A stretch of 64,000 bases of DNA from NCBI RefSeq assembly GCF_963854185.1, contig NC_085000.1:62001-126000 (forward strand), read 5' to 3'. The stretch comes from Sardina pilchardus. Lineage: Eukaryota; Chordata; Actinopteri; Clupeiformes; Clupeidae. The position numbers were made by a program, and so were the translations under genes. Below the pieces are notes generated by a model that made no database searches, had not been told where the DNA came from, and worked only from the letters and a program-made list of their open reading frames with translations. Shown one piece after another: positions 46,359 to 56,753 of the stretch (the first letter of the stretch is position 1; every line of letters begins with the position of its first letter).

Positions 46359-47584
46359 TCGGAGTGGTGGGACTTTTTCCCATAAAGAGACATGCCTCCA
46401 CTACGACAATTGGACGTCAATGTCGGAGTGTTGGTATGTCGGAATGAACGGTGGTAGTCGGAGCTTGCTCATGTCAGCTTTGACATTCATCCTTCCTGCG
46501 CGTCATTTTAAACACGATCTGTTTATCTCGTGAGCATTTAATCTGCTGTCGGCAGATCCGGATCAATTTGAATCATTTCTTCATTGGGTAATTTCAGACC
46601 TTTCCTGAAACAGTCATGGAGATCCATCCATATAGCTTTTTAAGTTATACTAACAGACAGACTAACAAACCCCGATGAAAACAACCTGTAATAAGCCTCC
46701 CGCGAGTATTTGCTCTGCTGCCGACTTGTGACTCCAAATCACCCAAAATGATTGAATGCATTGCATTGTCCATATTTTTGGCTAAATGTTTGTGTACAAC
46801 ATTAGTATTTTCGTTCCCGGAATTCTTTGTAAATTTCTTTATAATTAGGCGTCGGGCCTCACCTCAGCTTCCTTTGTGCGCGTTCTTTTAAAACTGCGTC
46901 TTTTTATCTCGTGAGTATGTCATCTGCTGCCAGCTTGTGACTCCATGTCGCCCCAAATGCTTGATTGTATTGCATTCTCCACATGTTTACTTACATTTTT
47001 GTGTATCGCATCAGCATTTTCATTCACTGAGTCTTTTGTAAATTGCTTTACTATTATTGTCGGGCCCTATTCCTTGCCGTTCATCCTTCGTGTGAGTCGT
47101 TTTTCCATCTCCTAAGCATTTAACCAAGTGCCAGCCTGTGACTCCACATCACCCAAAATCCTTGATTGCATTGCTTTCGCCACATGTTCAGCTAAATGTT
47201 CGTGTACCACATCAGCATTTTAATTCAGTGAATCTTTTGTAAATTGCTTTAAAAATACCGTCGGACCCTCCTCTATCGCCCAGCTGCAGCAGCGTTGTCT
47301 TTCATCCTTCCTGCATGTCTTTTTAAAACCACATTCCCCAAAATGCTTGACTGCAATGTAGGTTATATTCTCCACATTTTAGTTAAATGTTCGGTACCAC
47401 TTCAGCATTTTCATTCAGTGACTCTATTGTGAATCGCTTTATATTGACCTTCAGGGCCTTTGGAGCTGCCTTCATTATCGCTATTCACTCCTTCTCTTCA
47501 TAATATTAATCTTTTGGCCTCTGTGTCCAGTTACATAGCTTCTGCCTGTTTTTGGCTAAGATTTTGTGGAATACATTTCTAAAT

Positions 47585-47668
47585 AAGTGCGACTTATAGT
47601 CCGGTGCGACTTATATATGACACATTTTCTGACTGACGCGACTTATAGTCCGGAAAATACAGTAAAAT
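47585..47668. repeat. CGACTTATAGTCCGG repeat end
   Basis: GCGACTTATAGTCCGG occurs at about 47588 and 47638 and is followed by AAAATACAGTA, a TA-flanked MITE-type end. The opposite end is not found. Confidence 0.5.
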
Positions 47669-47950
47669 ACCAAAATATTGCTTTAAGTGACCATCCTATT
47701 CTTAATCCATAGGGTTAAATATGACATTAGTCCACCCTTTCAAGCTATAACTTTTCTGGGAAGCTTTTCCATAAGGTTTAGGAGTGTGTTAATGGGAATT
47801 TTTGGCTATTCTTGAGGGCAAGATGCAGCTAACTTGAACGGAGCTCTCACTAAATTTAGTGAGGCTTATCGAAATGAGCCAGGTTTAGCCTTTAGCGAGG
47901 GTGATGGAAATACCCCTCTGTGGTGTTAGAGGACACTTGTTTTGGCTAAT

Positions 47951-48110
47951 TAGTGTGCTTGCAAAAGCACACTATTGTTATCCGTGCGTTTCATATACTT
48001 ATTAGTGTGCTTGCAAAAGCACACTATTGTTCTCCGTGCGTTTCATATACTACTTATTAGTGTGCTTGCTGCAAGCAAAGCACACTATTGTTATCCGTGC
48101 GTTTCATATT
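47951..48110. repeat. Three tandem copies of a hairpin-bearing element end
   Basis: Starting near 47951, 48004 and 48057, the unit TTAGTGTGCTTGCAAAAGCA then CACTATTGTTATCCGTGCGT then TTCATAT is repeated every 53-55 bp. Each copy holds a hairpin of TAGTGTGCTT with AAGCACACTA across a short loop; the third has a longer loop. It leads directly into the long repeat at 48.11 kb. Confidence 0.88.
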
Positions 48111-49445
48111 ATTTATCTTAAGTCCAACTTTTGTCTCCCTATCTTGTCCTAGGGATTTGGAGCTAGAGACGCCGTTCCACCTCTCACGCGTGCGTCCTGA
48201 TGCGAGGATGGTGGCTTGTATACAGCTTTTTGATACGCCTTGTCGTTCTCCCGTTATTCCAGTTTTTCCGGTCGATTTTTTCCCATAGGAATGAATGGAA
48301 AAGTGATTTTTGAGCGCTGATGCCCACACATTTTTCCACCTGTAGCCCAAACCGTAAGACATAAGGTCATGAAATTTGGTACGCTGATAGAGGAGACTAC
48401 CTTGATTGACACCACCAGGTTTCATGCTCGCCACTCTCACGCTCTAGCGCCACCAACTGGTCAAAGTTGGAAAACGCGTTCATGCCCGTAACTTTTGATC
48501 CGTATGGCCGATTTTGATAACACTTATACCATTGGAATCCTCTGACTCAGCTGATTCCAACGCACTATATGACGTCATTTTCCGCCATGATGGATTTTCC
48601 TCCATTTTGAATTTTGTCCAAAGTCAAAGTAAAGCGACTCTGGCCGCATAATTTATCCGATCGTCATGAAACTTGGCACGCGTGATCTACAGACCAAGGC
48701 GGATCAACTGCCTTGATTTCGCCTACATACGTCCAAGCGTTCGCCTGTGACAACCAATTAAATTCAGCGAGCGAAGCCGCCAAACAGGAAGTGTGCCTAT
48801 CTTGGAAATGCTGTGACGTATGAAAGCCATATTTGGTGGGATGACTTGAGACCCCATCCAAAGCACCCTCAATAAATTTGGTGTTATTTGGTCTGTCTAT
48901 GGCTCTATAATTAGCAAAAACGTGTGTGTTGGTGAATGTATACTATTATTCGGAATAGCTCATCTTAAATTGCTTAGGTCATGCAAAAATGACATTTCAG
49001 AGTGATTTAAGATACAATGTTGATATTTTTCTAAAAAATCAAATCAAGGCCATTCTTGTAAAACATATTGATGCAATTATCACAGCACTATGGACTTACA
49101 CCATATATTTTCATACTCTCATTATGGCATGACTGAAGACTTATACTGTCCAATGTTTCATTGAATGACAGAGATTATCCGCAACGGTACAATGTGGGTA
49201 TTGTTCTAGGGTGGTCCGCAACGGGGTGTCTCATCCCGAGACTAGTTATATCTGAGCAATGCCATGGCCCCGAGGGGCAAGTACGGACTTACGCGCTGTT
49301 AGCTACTGTGTGTGTTCATTTGGTATATATACTAGACGATCACACGATGTTTCATACTGACGGTGTGTTTTGGATGATTTGTATTGACCTGAGCATTCTG
49401 GGTAAATCAATCCCAAAGCTGGCGAAATACCGGAAGTAGAGCTCT
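48111..49445. repeat. 1.33-kb dispersed repeat, copy A
   Basis: From TATTTATCTTAAGTCCAAC to AAATACCGGAAGTAGAG it matches 54018-55358 over its whole length at about 95 percent by eye. It contains GGTCATGAAATTTGGTACG and CGTCATGAAACTTGGCACGC words and ends GACCTGAGCATTCTGGGTAA. I see no real gene: long minus-strand frames are shared between copies but have no recognisable domain. Confidence 0.9.
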
Positions 49446-49469
49446 GTGCCAAGCAATGGTCTCTGTTTG

Positions 49470-49615
49470 CCAGCCAATCAGCAACTCGCGTTATCGACAG
49501 TTCTGTCGACAGTTTATCGACAGTTTTCTGCTTCAGGCCAATCAGCAGTTTGGATTGTCGACAGTTTTCTGGGCCAATCAGCAGCTCGGATTATCTACAG
49601 TTTTTTTAACTACGG
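49470..49615 (+). repeat. Short repeats of TCGACAGTTTTCTG and GGCCAATCAGCAG
   Basis: Several partial copies of (A/G)TCGACAGTTTTCTG followed by GGCCAATCAGCAG occur with a spacing of 35-50 bp. CCAATCA resembles CCAAT boxes, but I see no gene start beside it. Confidence 0.6.
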
Positions 49616-49986
49616 CAGCAACGAGAGTGTTTTCACTGAGTGAGTAAAACTAAAATTAAGAAAATATTTCGAATGTATTTGCGCAACATTGTCACCCCAG
49701 AGCACTTTTACAATGTACTAACATGGAATTTGTCTATGTAGGCCTATTACATAGACCTATTACGGTTTTGGTATTTGAAGATAGATAATTCGTTAGCTAT
49801 TTATGCTAATTCGCGAATAACTAGCATTATCGAACGTCGACACGTCAGGCGTCCTGTTTACACATGTAAACTATATTTACCTTTCGAATTTCTACTCCAA
49901 ACTGTAGTAATTACATCTACACACTCTAGGGAAGCTAGCCAAATAGTCTGATCAAAGATAAAATGCATTTTGAGAGCTCGCCAGCA

Positions 49987-50011
49987 TGTAATGTAATGTA
50001 ATGTAATGTAA
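49987..50011. repeat. (TAATG)n microsatellite
   Basis: Five or so TGTAA repeats lie directly in AT-rich non-coding DNA. Confidence 0.85.
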
Positions 50012-50429
50012 GGCATTGCATTGGAAATGAATGGGGTTGTACATGATGCTACAGTGTAAACATGTGACGATCACTGAACACACACAACATATAATTATGA
50101 AAAGACCATACAGTTAGTATCTTTAGACCCTTAAGATTATAATATCACCACGTGAAATCAAAAGATAAAGTTGAAGTTTATGTTTTATGCATTAACAATA
50201 AGCCTGTTTTTTAATTGCTGTAAATGCATTAACCCTGGGGGTCATCATTTACCTGTTGTGTCACGTTATGTTAATTTGTTATGTTATTCACTATGTTTCA
50301 ATAGTGAATGTGTAGTACTAGGATATCATTAGTCTTATGTGTGTTATTCCTGGTAATATTGCAATTATATGTAGTTTAACCTGTAATGCTCACTCAATGT
50401 AGTGCACGTTTAATACTGTGCTGTGTCAT

Positions 50430-51160
50430 TTCACTGTGCTAGCTCCAGGCGTTGCAGCAGAGGGACGACCACTGGCACCAGCGGCGGCAGCGGGCTCAGC
50501 AGCGGCGGCGGAAGCGGTGGCAGTGCCAGCGTCAGCGACAGCGCCGGGCCCAGCAGCAGCGGCGGTGGATCGTCCTCCGGCAGCAGCTACTGTGGTGCCT
50601 ACAGGCCAGGTGCCGACAGCAGCAGCAAGGGTGGCCGCGACACTGGCAGCAGCACCGGCTGTGGCAGCACCGGTGCCTGTTCTGCCAGCGCCGTTACGGC
50701 TACTGGCGCCATTACCGCCTGCCCCCTCAGCTGCTGTCCTGGCCGTACCACCAACAGCTGCTGCAGCTGCAACAGGACCTTTTCGTGCTACACAGCCTCT
50801 CCTCCTGGACCTCTCAATGCCCCAGCAGACTGTGAGGGTGCTCCCCATCCCCCCCCCCCCAACGCTCCCTCGGACAACGCCAGCCCCACACGTCCTCCCT
50901 CTGCCGCTGGCCGCCGCACATCACGCCGGCCCTCAGGTGCCTGCACTGCAGCTGCTGGACAGGACAGCAAGGACAACAAGCAGTGCAGGCAGCACCTCCT
51001 GCTCAGCCTGTCTCTTCATACAAAACTGAATAGGCGAGGAGGAAGAGGGCTGAGCAGAGGGCAGCGGCACAGCCGGGGACAGTCACCGCTGCCCGGGCCG
51101 GCGTGCCACAAGTGCAGAAAATGCGGCCTGCCTATGCTGTTGTTGATGGATGTGCTGTGA
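50430..51160 (+). other. GC-rich stretch open in several frames, possible exon
   Basis: Between about 50452 and 50835 all three plus-strand frames and one minus-strand frame are free of stops. Plus-frame products are Ala/Pro-rich, Ser/Gly-rich and Gln/Arg-rich. The Ser/Gly frame (stop at 51160) runs longest and ends with CHKCRKCGLPM, a Cys pattern like a short zinc knuckle. A CAG/GCA periodicity, probably repeat expansion, explains much of this. A coding exon with an acceptor near 50440 is possible, but I cannot choose a frame. Confidence 0.35.
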
Positions 51161-52010
51161 AAAAAAACACAGAATTGTATGCCATGTCTGTTCCTCCCTG
51201 ACAGGTCGCTGTTCTAAACCAGGTTATTGGTGTTCTTCACCTGTGCTTTGACACCTTACACACCTACACCTTACACTGCCTATGCTGTCACCTGTGCTTT
51301 GACACCTTACATCGCCTATGCTGTCACCTGTGCATTGACACCTTACACTGCCTATGCTGTCACCTGTGCTTTGACACCTTACACTGCCTATGCTGTCACC
51401 TGTGCATTGACACTTACACTGCCTATGCTGTCACCTGTGCATTGACACCTTACACTGCCTATGTGCTGTTGTTGTTCTGCACCTGTGCTTTGACACCTTA
51501 CACTGCCTATGCTGTCACCTGTGCATTGACACTTACACTGCCTATGCTGTCACCTGTGCATTGACACCTTACACTGCCTATGTTGTTGTTGATGCATGTC
51601 CTGTAAAAAAAAAAACAGAATTGTATGCCATGTCTGTTCCTCCCTGACAGGTCGCTGTTCTAAACCAGGTTATCGGTGTTCTTCACCTGTGCTTTGACAC
51701 CTTACACTGCCTATGCTGTCACCTGTGCTTTGACACCTTACACTGCCTATGCTGTCACCTGTGCTTTGACACCTTACATTGCCTATGCTGTCACCTGTGC
51801 ATTGACACCTTACACTGCCTATGCTGTCACCTGTGCATTGACACCTTACACTGCCTATGCTGTCACCTGTGCATTGACACCTTACATTGCCTATGTTGTG
51901 ATTGATGTGCTATGTAAAAAAAATAATAGTAATAATTCTATGTGATGTGTGTTCCCCCTGATGTGCTGTTCTTATTCTGCACCTGTGCTTTGACACCTTA
52001 CACCCGTTCT
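51131..52010 (+). repeat. 36-bp minisatellite in two blocks within a 450-bp duplication
   Basis: CACCTGTGC(A/T)TTGACACC then TTACACTGCCTATGCTGT repeats with a 36-bp period, about nine copies at 51238-51590 and six or seven at 51684-51900. The blocks sit in a duplicated frame: GAATTGTATGCCATGTCTGT, then TCCTCCCTGACAGGTCGCTG, at about 51173 and 51620. Because 36 is a multiple of 3, one frame gives the 12-residue repeat ALTPYTAYAVTC, but single-base deletions break it. It is treated as non-coding. Confidence 0.92.
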
Positions 52011-52315
52011 TATTGATGTGTGTGCTGTGTAAAACTGGCCATGCACCCTTCCAGGGGCCAGTAGCAGATCCAGTACCAGTAGCAGATCCAGCCGAGCCAG
52101 TGGCTGGGACCAGTTATTTCCAGGCCCAAGCTGTTGTTTGACCCCTTTTTACTGAGGATTCTATTTCATGGATCTTTATTATGCATTAATTCAGTCATAT
52201 GACTTCATATTTCTAATAAATTGTGTTGTTATATACTGTTATCATTGTTGTCGTGTCCTATGAAACAAATAAGATCCTATATCAATTTTAAAGCAATAAA
52301 CAGTGTTTATATAGC

Positions 52316-52317
<2 letters not shown>

Positions 52318-52351
<34 letters not shown>

Positions 52352-52352
52352 G
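52318..52352. repeat. (TAA)n microsatellite
   Basis: About eleven TAA repeats lie within a small direct duplication of GTGTTTATATAGCTAAT (52302 and 52352). Confidence 0.92.
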
Positions 52353-52544
52353 TGTTTATATAGCTAATCATAATAATAATGATAATATTTATTGTATAAT
52401 TTAGTGGCATTAACACAGGAAATAAAAAGACATACTGTAAATGAAAAATATATGTATTGCATTAACTATAGGTTCAACACAACATATTTAATCATTGTAA
52501 TAATTAGAACATGTATAAGGTTTCCATATACATACACGCCGATT

Positions 52545-52625
52545 TTACAGTAGGCTTCCATCGGGATTCGAACCTGCGTCTAGCATGCAATTCAGCATGC
52601 TAACCACACGTCTTAGGTCGCGTTT
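52545..52625 (-). other. tRNA-like remnant with a B box
   Basis: The minus strand reads GTGTGGTTAGCATGCTGAAT, then TGCATGCTAGACGC and GGTTCGAATCCC, a perfect polymerase III B box with a weaker A box. The anticodon-arm stem (GCATGC with GCATGC) leaves a 6-base loop, so this is not a functional tRNA. It may be the head of a decayed SINE or a tRNA pseudogene. Confidence 0.45.
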
Positions 52626-52679
52626 TTGTGTTAAGTGCGCATGCGTGCACATAGCGCGGGAAAAGAGAAGAATGCTTGG

Positions 52680-52900
52680 GGTGCTTTATCCTGAGACTGG
52701 TTAGATCATAGCAAAGTCATGGCCCTGAGGGGCAAGTATGGACTTCTGCTCTGTTAGAAGACATGTGTGTTCATTTGGTATATATACTAGACAATCACAC
52801 AATGTTTCATACTGACGGTGTGTTTTGGATGATTTGTATTGACCTGAGCATTCTGGGTAAATCAATCCCAAAGCCGGCGAAATACCGGAAGTAGAGCGGT
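52680..52900. repeat. Copy C: end of the 1.33-kb dispersed repeat
   Basis: It matches 49230-49440 and 55140-55355 (CATGGCCC(C/T)GAGGGGCAAG and ATGTTTCATACTGACGGTGT) and ends at the same GGAAGTAGAG. Confidence 0.85.
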
Positions 52901-53017
52901 CGCCCTGTCTGCGGTGTGCGTGAGGCAAGGAGGATTTTAATTAGAATGTAATCGCAGTTAGTAGTTTGTGGACAAGAGGCAGATGTAACGGACTGACGTT
53001 TCTGTTTGAAAGAGTTG

Positions 53018-53021
<4 letters not shown>

Positions 53022-53093
<72 letters not shown>

Positions 53094-53099
53094 TGTGTC
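53022..53099. repeat. (GT)n microsatellite
   Basis: About 78 bp of nearly pure GT. The flanking frames of Cys-Val or His-Thr are artefacts. Confidence 0.95.
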
Positions 53100-53554
53100 T
53101 TTGTTGCCGGTGTACAGTATTTCTGAATATGAATGCTGTCTGGACAGGAAATGGCATAGCTTTTATCACATGCAACCAATCCAAAATCGATTTCATATTC
53201 AGAAATGTTAACCAGTAACAGCCTGGTTGCTTTGACATATCAAAACCAAATTTTATCCTATTACATCATTTGAACAGGTGAGTCGTCCTGTTTATTTTAC
53301 CATCCATTTGAGGCTATAACACATTGCAACTTATTCAACAGTGAGTAAACTGTGGATGTTCCCGCATAACAGGATAGCTATACTCCTAACATTACTCGTA
53401 TTTGTTCTAGAAACATGCCTAGTTCCTTAGGCTCCCTCCTTCCTTCAGTGGTTACGTGTTTCATGCTAGCTACACGTGAACAACTCATACTTAATTCAAC
53501 ACAAGGTCTACAGACCTTAGAGGTGTACATTTCATTTTCATACATCAAAGCATT

Positions 53555-54012
53555 CGCCCATGGCAGCCAATCAAATTCGATGGCGAAGCCTCCAAACAGG
53601 AAGTGAGGTCAAATCTCGGAAACGCTTTGAGGTGTCAAGACCATATTTGGTGGGATGATTTTGGACACAATCCAAAGTAGCCTTAGTAAATTTGGTGTAA
53701 TTTGGCCACTAGGGGGCGTCGCAATTAGCAAAAATGCATTTTGGCTCATATCTCTTTACGTCTTTGGGATGACATCTACATTTTTACATTGGAGGTGCTC
53801 TGGGACATACCACTGATAAACCTAGGCAACCCGTCACGTCAGTGTAAGAATTCGGCAAATCGAGGGTAACGCCGCCAAACTCGAAGCAGCTTTGCGTCTT
53901 GGTCAAACTTTGGCGCTTTGACCTGAGGGCGAGCTGTCGCTTATCCTGCCGGGGCGCTCTCGTGGCGCGTCGGAGCAAGCACACTTCGCACTTTCCCACC
54001 GGGAAATGCATT
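53555..54012. repeat. Diverged relative of the 1.33-kb repeat, with an AGCAAGCACACTT end
   Basis: CCAAACAGGAAGTG and CCATATTTGGTGGGATGA match 48780-48842 of copy A. The 3' end, GCAAGCACACTTCGCACTTT, has the complement of the AGTGTGCTTGC hairpin word at 47.95 kb. This suggests left and right ends of one family. Confidence 0.65.
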
Positions 54013-54017
54013 CTAGT

Positions 54018-55358
54018 TATTTATCTTAAGTCAAACTTTTGTCTCCCTATCTTGTCCTAGGGATTTAGAGCTAGAGACGCCGTTCCACCTCTCACGCGTC
54101 GGTCCTGATGCGAGGATGGTGGCTTGTATACAGCTTTTTGATACGCCTTGTCGTTCTCCCGTTATTCCAGTTTTTCCGGTCGATTTTTTCCCATAGGAAT
54201 GAATGGAAAAGTGATTTTTGAGCGCTGATGCCCACACATTTGTCCACCTGTAGCCCAAACCGTAAGACATAAAGTCATGAAATTTGGTACGCTGATAGAG
54301 GAGACTACCCTGATTGACACCACCAGGTTTCATGCTCGCCACTCTCACGCTCTAGCGCCACCAACTGCTCAAAGTTGGAAAACGCGTTCATGCCCGTAAC
54401 GTTTGATCCGTATGGCCGATTTTGATAAAACTTATACCGTTGGAATCCTCTGACTCAGCTGATTCCAACGCACTATGTGACGTCATTTTCCGCCATGATG
54501 GATTTTCCACCATTTTGAATTTTGTCCAAAGTCAAAGTAAAGCAACTCTGGCCGCATAGTTCCTCCGATCGTCATGAAACTTGGCACGCGTGATCTACAG
54601 ACCAAGGCGGATCAACCGCCTTGATTTCGCCTTCATACGTCCAAGCGTTCGCCTGTGACAACCAATTAAATTCAGCGAGCGAAGCCGCCAAACAGGAAGT
54701 GTGCCTATCTTGGAAATACTGTGACGTATGAAAGCCATATTTGGTGGGATGACTTAAGACCCCATCCAAAGCACCCTCAATAAATTTGGTGTTATTCGGT
54801 CTGTCGATGGCTCTATAATTAGCAAAAACGTGTGTTTTGGCGAATGTATACTATTAAGCAGAATAGCTCATCTTAAATTGCTTAGGTCGTGCAGAAATGA
54901 CATTTCAGAGTGATTTAAGATACAATGTTGATATTTAAAAAAAAAATATCAAATCGAGGCCATTCTTGTAAAACATATTGATGTAATTCTCACAGCACTA
55001 TGGAGTCATTCCATGTATTTTCATACCTTCATTATGGAATGGTAGTTGACTTCCACTGTTCAATTGGTCATTGGATGACATGGATTGTCCGCAATGGTAC
55101 AATGTGGGAGTGATTCTAGGATGGTCCGCATCGGAGTGTCTCATCCTGAGACTGGTATATCTAAGCAATGCCATGGCCCCGAGGGGCAAGTACGGACTTA
55201 CGCGCTGTTAGGCATTGCTTGTGTTCATTTGGTATATATACTCGACAATCACACGATGTTTCATACTGACGGTGTGATTTGGATGATTTGTATTGACCTG
55301 AGCATTCTGGGTAAACTTCACTCCAAAATTCGGCGAAATACCGGAAGTAGAGCGGTCG
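54018..55358. repeat. 1.34-kb dispersed repeat, copy B
   Basis: It matches copy A (48111-49445) in the same orientation. Differences are scattered substitutions and a short A-run. It lies directly after the diverged relative at 53.56-54.01 kb. Confidence 0.9.
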
Positions 55359-55359
55359 C

Positions 55360-56750
55360 CCTGTCTGAGGATTTTAAGTTTCGTTTTCTGTTGTGATGAT
55401 GAGCAGACGGCTGTGCACAAAAAACATAGATAATTAATTTACCCTTAGACAATTCCTGCAGTTATCCTGAGTAATCCAGCCCTTTACATTCAGAGATGCG
55501 ATCATTGACAAAAAGTAAGTTTGATACATACATCGTTAATTCACACTGGTATGCAAGAGGTTTGCTAATACACTTAAACTTGCTCTTGACATGATTTCCA
55601 TGAAGTAATATACTGTAAGTGTTCTCTGAAATTATAATACTTCATGTGTTTAGCTTAAGAATCTACTGTTTAGCGTTTCTACTGTAAGGACATAGACTAG
55701 TCTTGCATCTCTGTACTCTTCTTCTGTTGAGGTGTTGTTGCCTAGTGACGCCCTCTCGTGCAGCCTCATGCTAGTTCATTAGAGACGTTATCTAGTAGTA
55801 CACCACAGTGTTGGTGAAGTTCATGACGTTAGTTTTGAGTGAGTTTACTGCCAATTACCTTAAGTTGAAGTTGTGTGCGTGTATGACAACAAAAGTAAGT
55901 GACCGTAACCTTCGGTCATGTGTATTGGGAGTGGGATGTATCTTTCACGTTGATATGCAAGGACTTAGCATGCTAAACGGAGCATTAGCATTAAGGGTTT
56001 GAAATGAAGGAAGCCTGTGTTACTTGTGTGAGAAGTTGAGCTTATAGAATGAGAGATAGCGATACAGTTTATTTAGTGACCATATTAATGACAGTTTATT
56101 TGGTTCTTTACAGACCACTATACATTATAAGTTTATTCATGCTGTTGTATGGTGGAAGAAAACTCAATAAAGAAACTAAGGAGAAACTACTGCTTCACAA
56201 TCAGTATTCTAACCAAAGATTCTAGCGCTGTATGATCTTTGGTTCTAACTGACGCCATCCAAGCAACACAATCAATCAATCCATACAGTCCTTTAGCCCC
56301 ATAGACAGTAAAAGATAGCCCTCATTAACAATCTCCGACTGGAGGAAGTTTGTACCTGTGCTGTGCGAGTTAACGCTATTACACAGTACCGTTTACGCCG
56401 CTAGATGGCGTTATTGACCACATAATAACTGTAGTCACGAACAAAAAGGTTTCTTTTCTTTGTTGAAGGGGTTAGCGTTGCCATTGCTGTATGTGTGTCC
56501 TGGCTTACAATTCAGTTTAATGAGCTTAGTATTCAATGCATATCTGTATGCTGCAGATATATTATCTATAAATAGCCATCTACCTATATTTCTCTGTATG
56601 TATGGAATCCTGAATGTCTCTGCTGGAACAATACAAAGTTAAACCCCATCTCTTCTCCGTCCTATATTCTAACCGATATACCATCCAGTATAGTGCCACT
56701 ACCCTACCTGAATCAGTGCAAACCTATAACCTTCCCAATAATAATAGTAA
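55360..56750. other. No gene recognised
   Basis: The sequence is AT-rich, with short frames only. Nothing with splice context or inverted ends is visible. Confidence 0.5.
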
Positions 56751-56753
56751 TAA

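Larger units (their letters stand above)
45321..46458. mobile_element. Mutator-like non-autonomous element, copy 2, itself interrupted
   Basis: Its first 370 bp match copy 1 (41781-42150) almost base for base, including the GACATGC array. Its last 100 bp match 42607-42708. It is flanked by TGGAGCTTG (45312-45320) and CGGAGCTTG (46459-46467), 8 of 9 matching. The middle (45688-46358) is replaced by a Tc1-like fragment, with loss of about 460 bp of the element. Confidence 0.85.
44280..47480 (+). repeat. Diverged tandem array, about 190-210-bp unit, interrupted
   Basis: The marker TGAATCTTTTGTAAATTGCT then TTA...GTCGGGCCC recurs near 44310, 44488, 45273, 46820, 47030, 47231 and 47424. Other shared words are CTGCTGCCAGCTTGTGACTC, ATTGCATTCTCCACATTT and CTTTTTATCTCGTG. 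Some units carry an extra 180 bp or so (44610-44800 and 46550-46700). After subtracting two insertions about nine units remain. No open frame spans units. Confidence 0.8.

Noticed and set aside
52545..52625. Functional tRNA gene
   Set aside because: The B box is perfect, but the anticodon arm leaves a 6-base loop and the acceptor stem does not pair; it is kept only as a tRNA-like remnant.
48057..54348. Conserved minus-strand frames of 105-127 codons in repeat copies A and B
   Set aside because: The two copies are the same repeat, so conservation is by descent; the frame has no domain and differs in length by frameshift.
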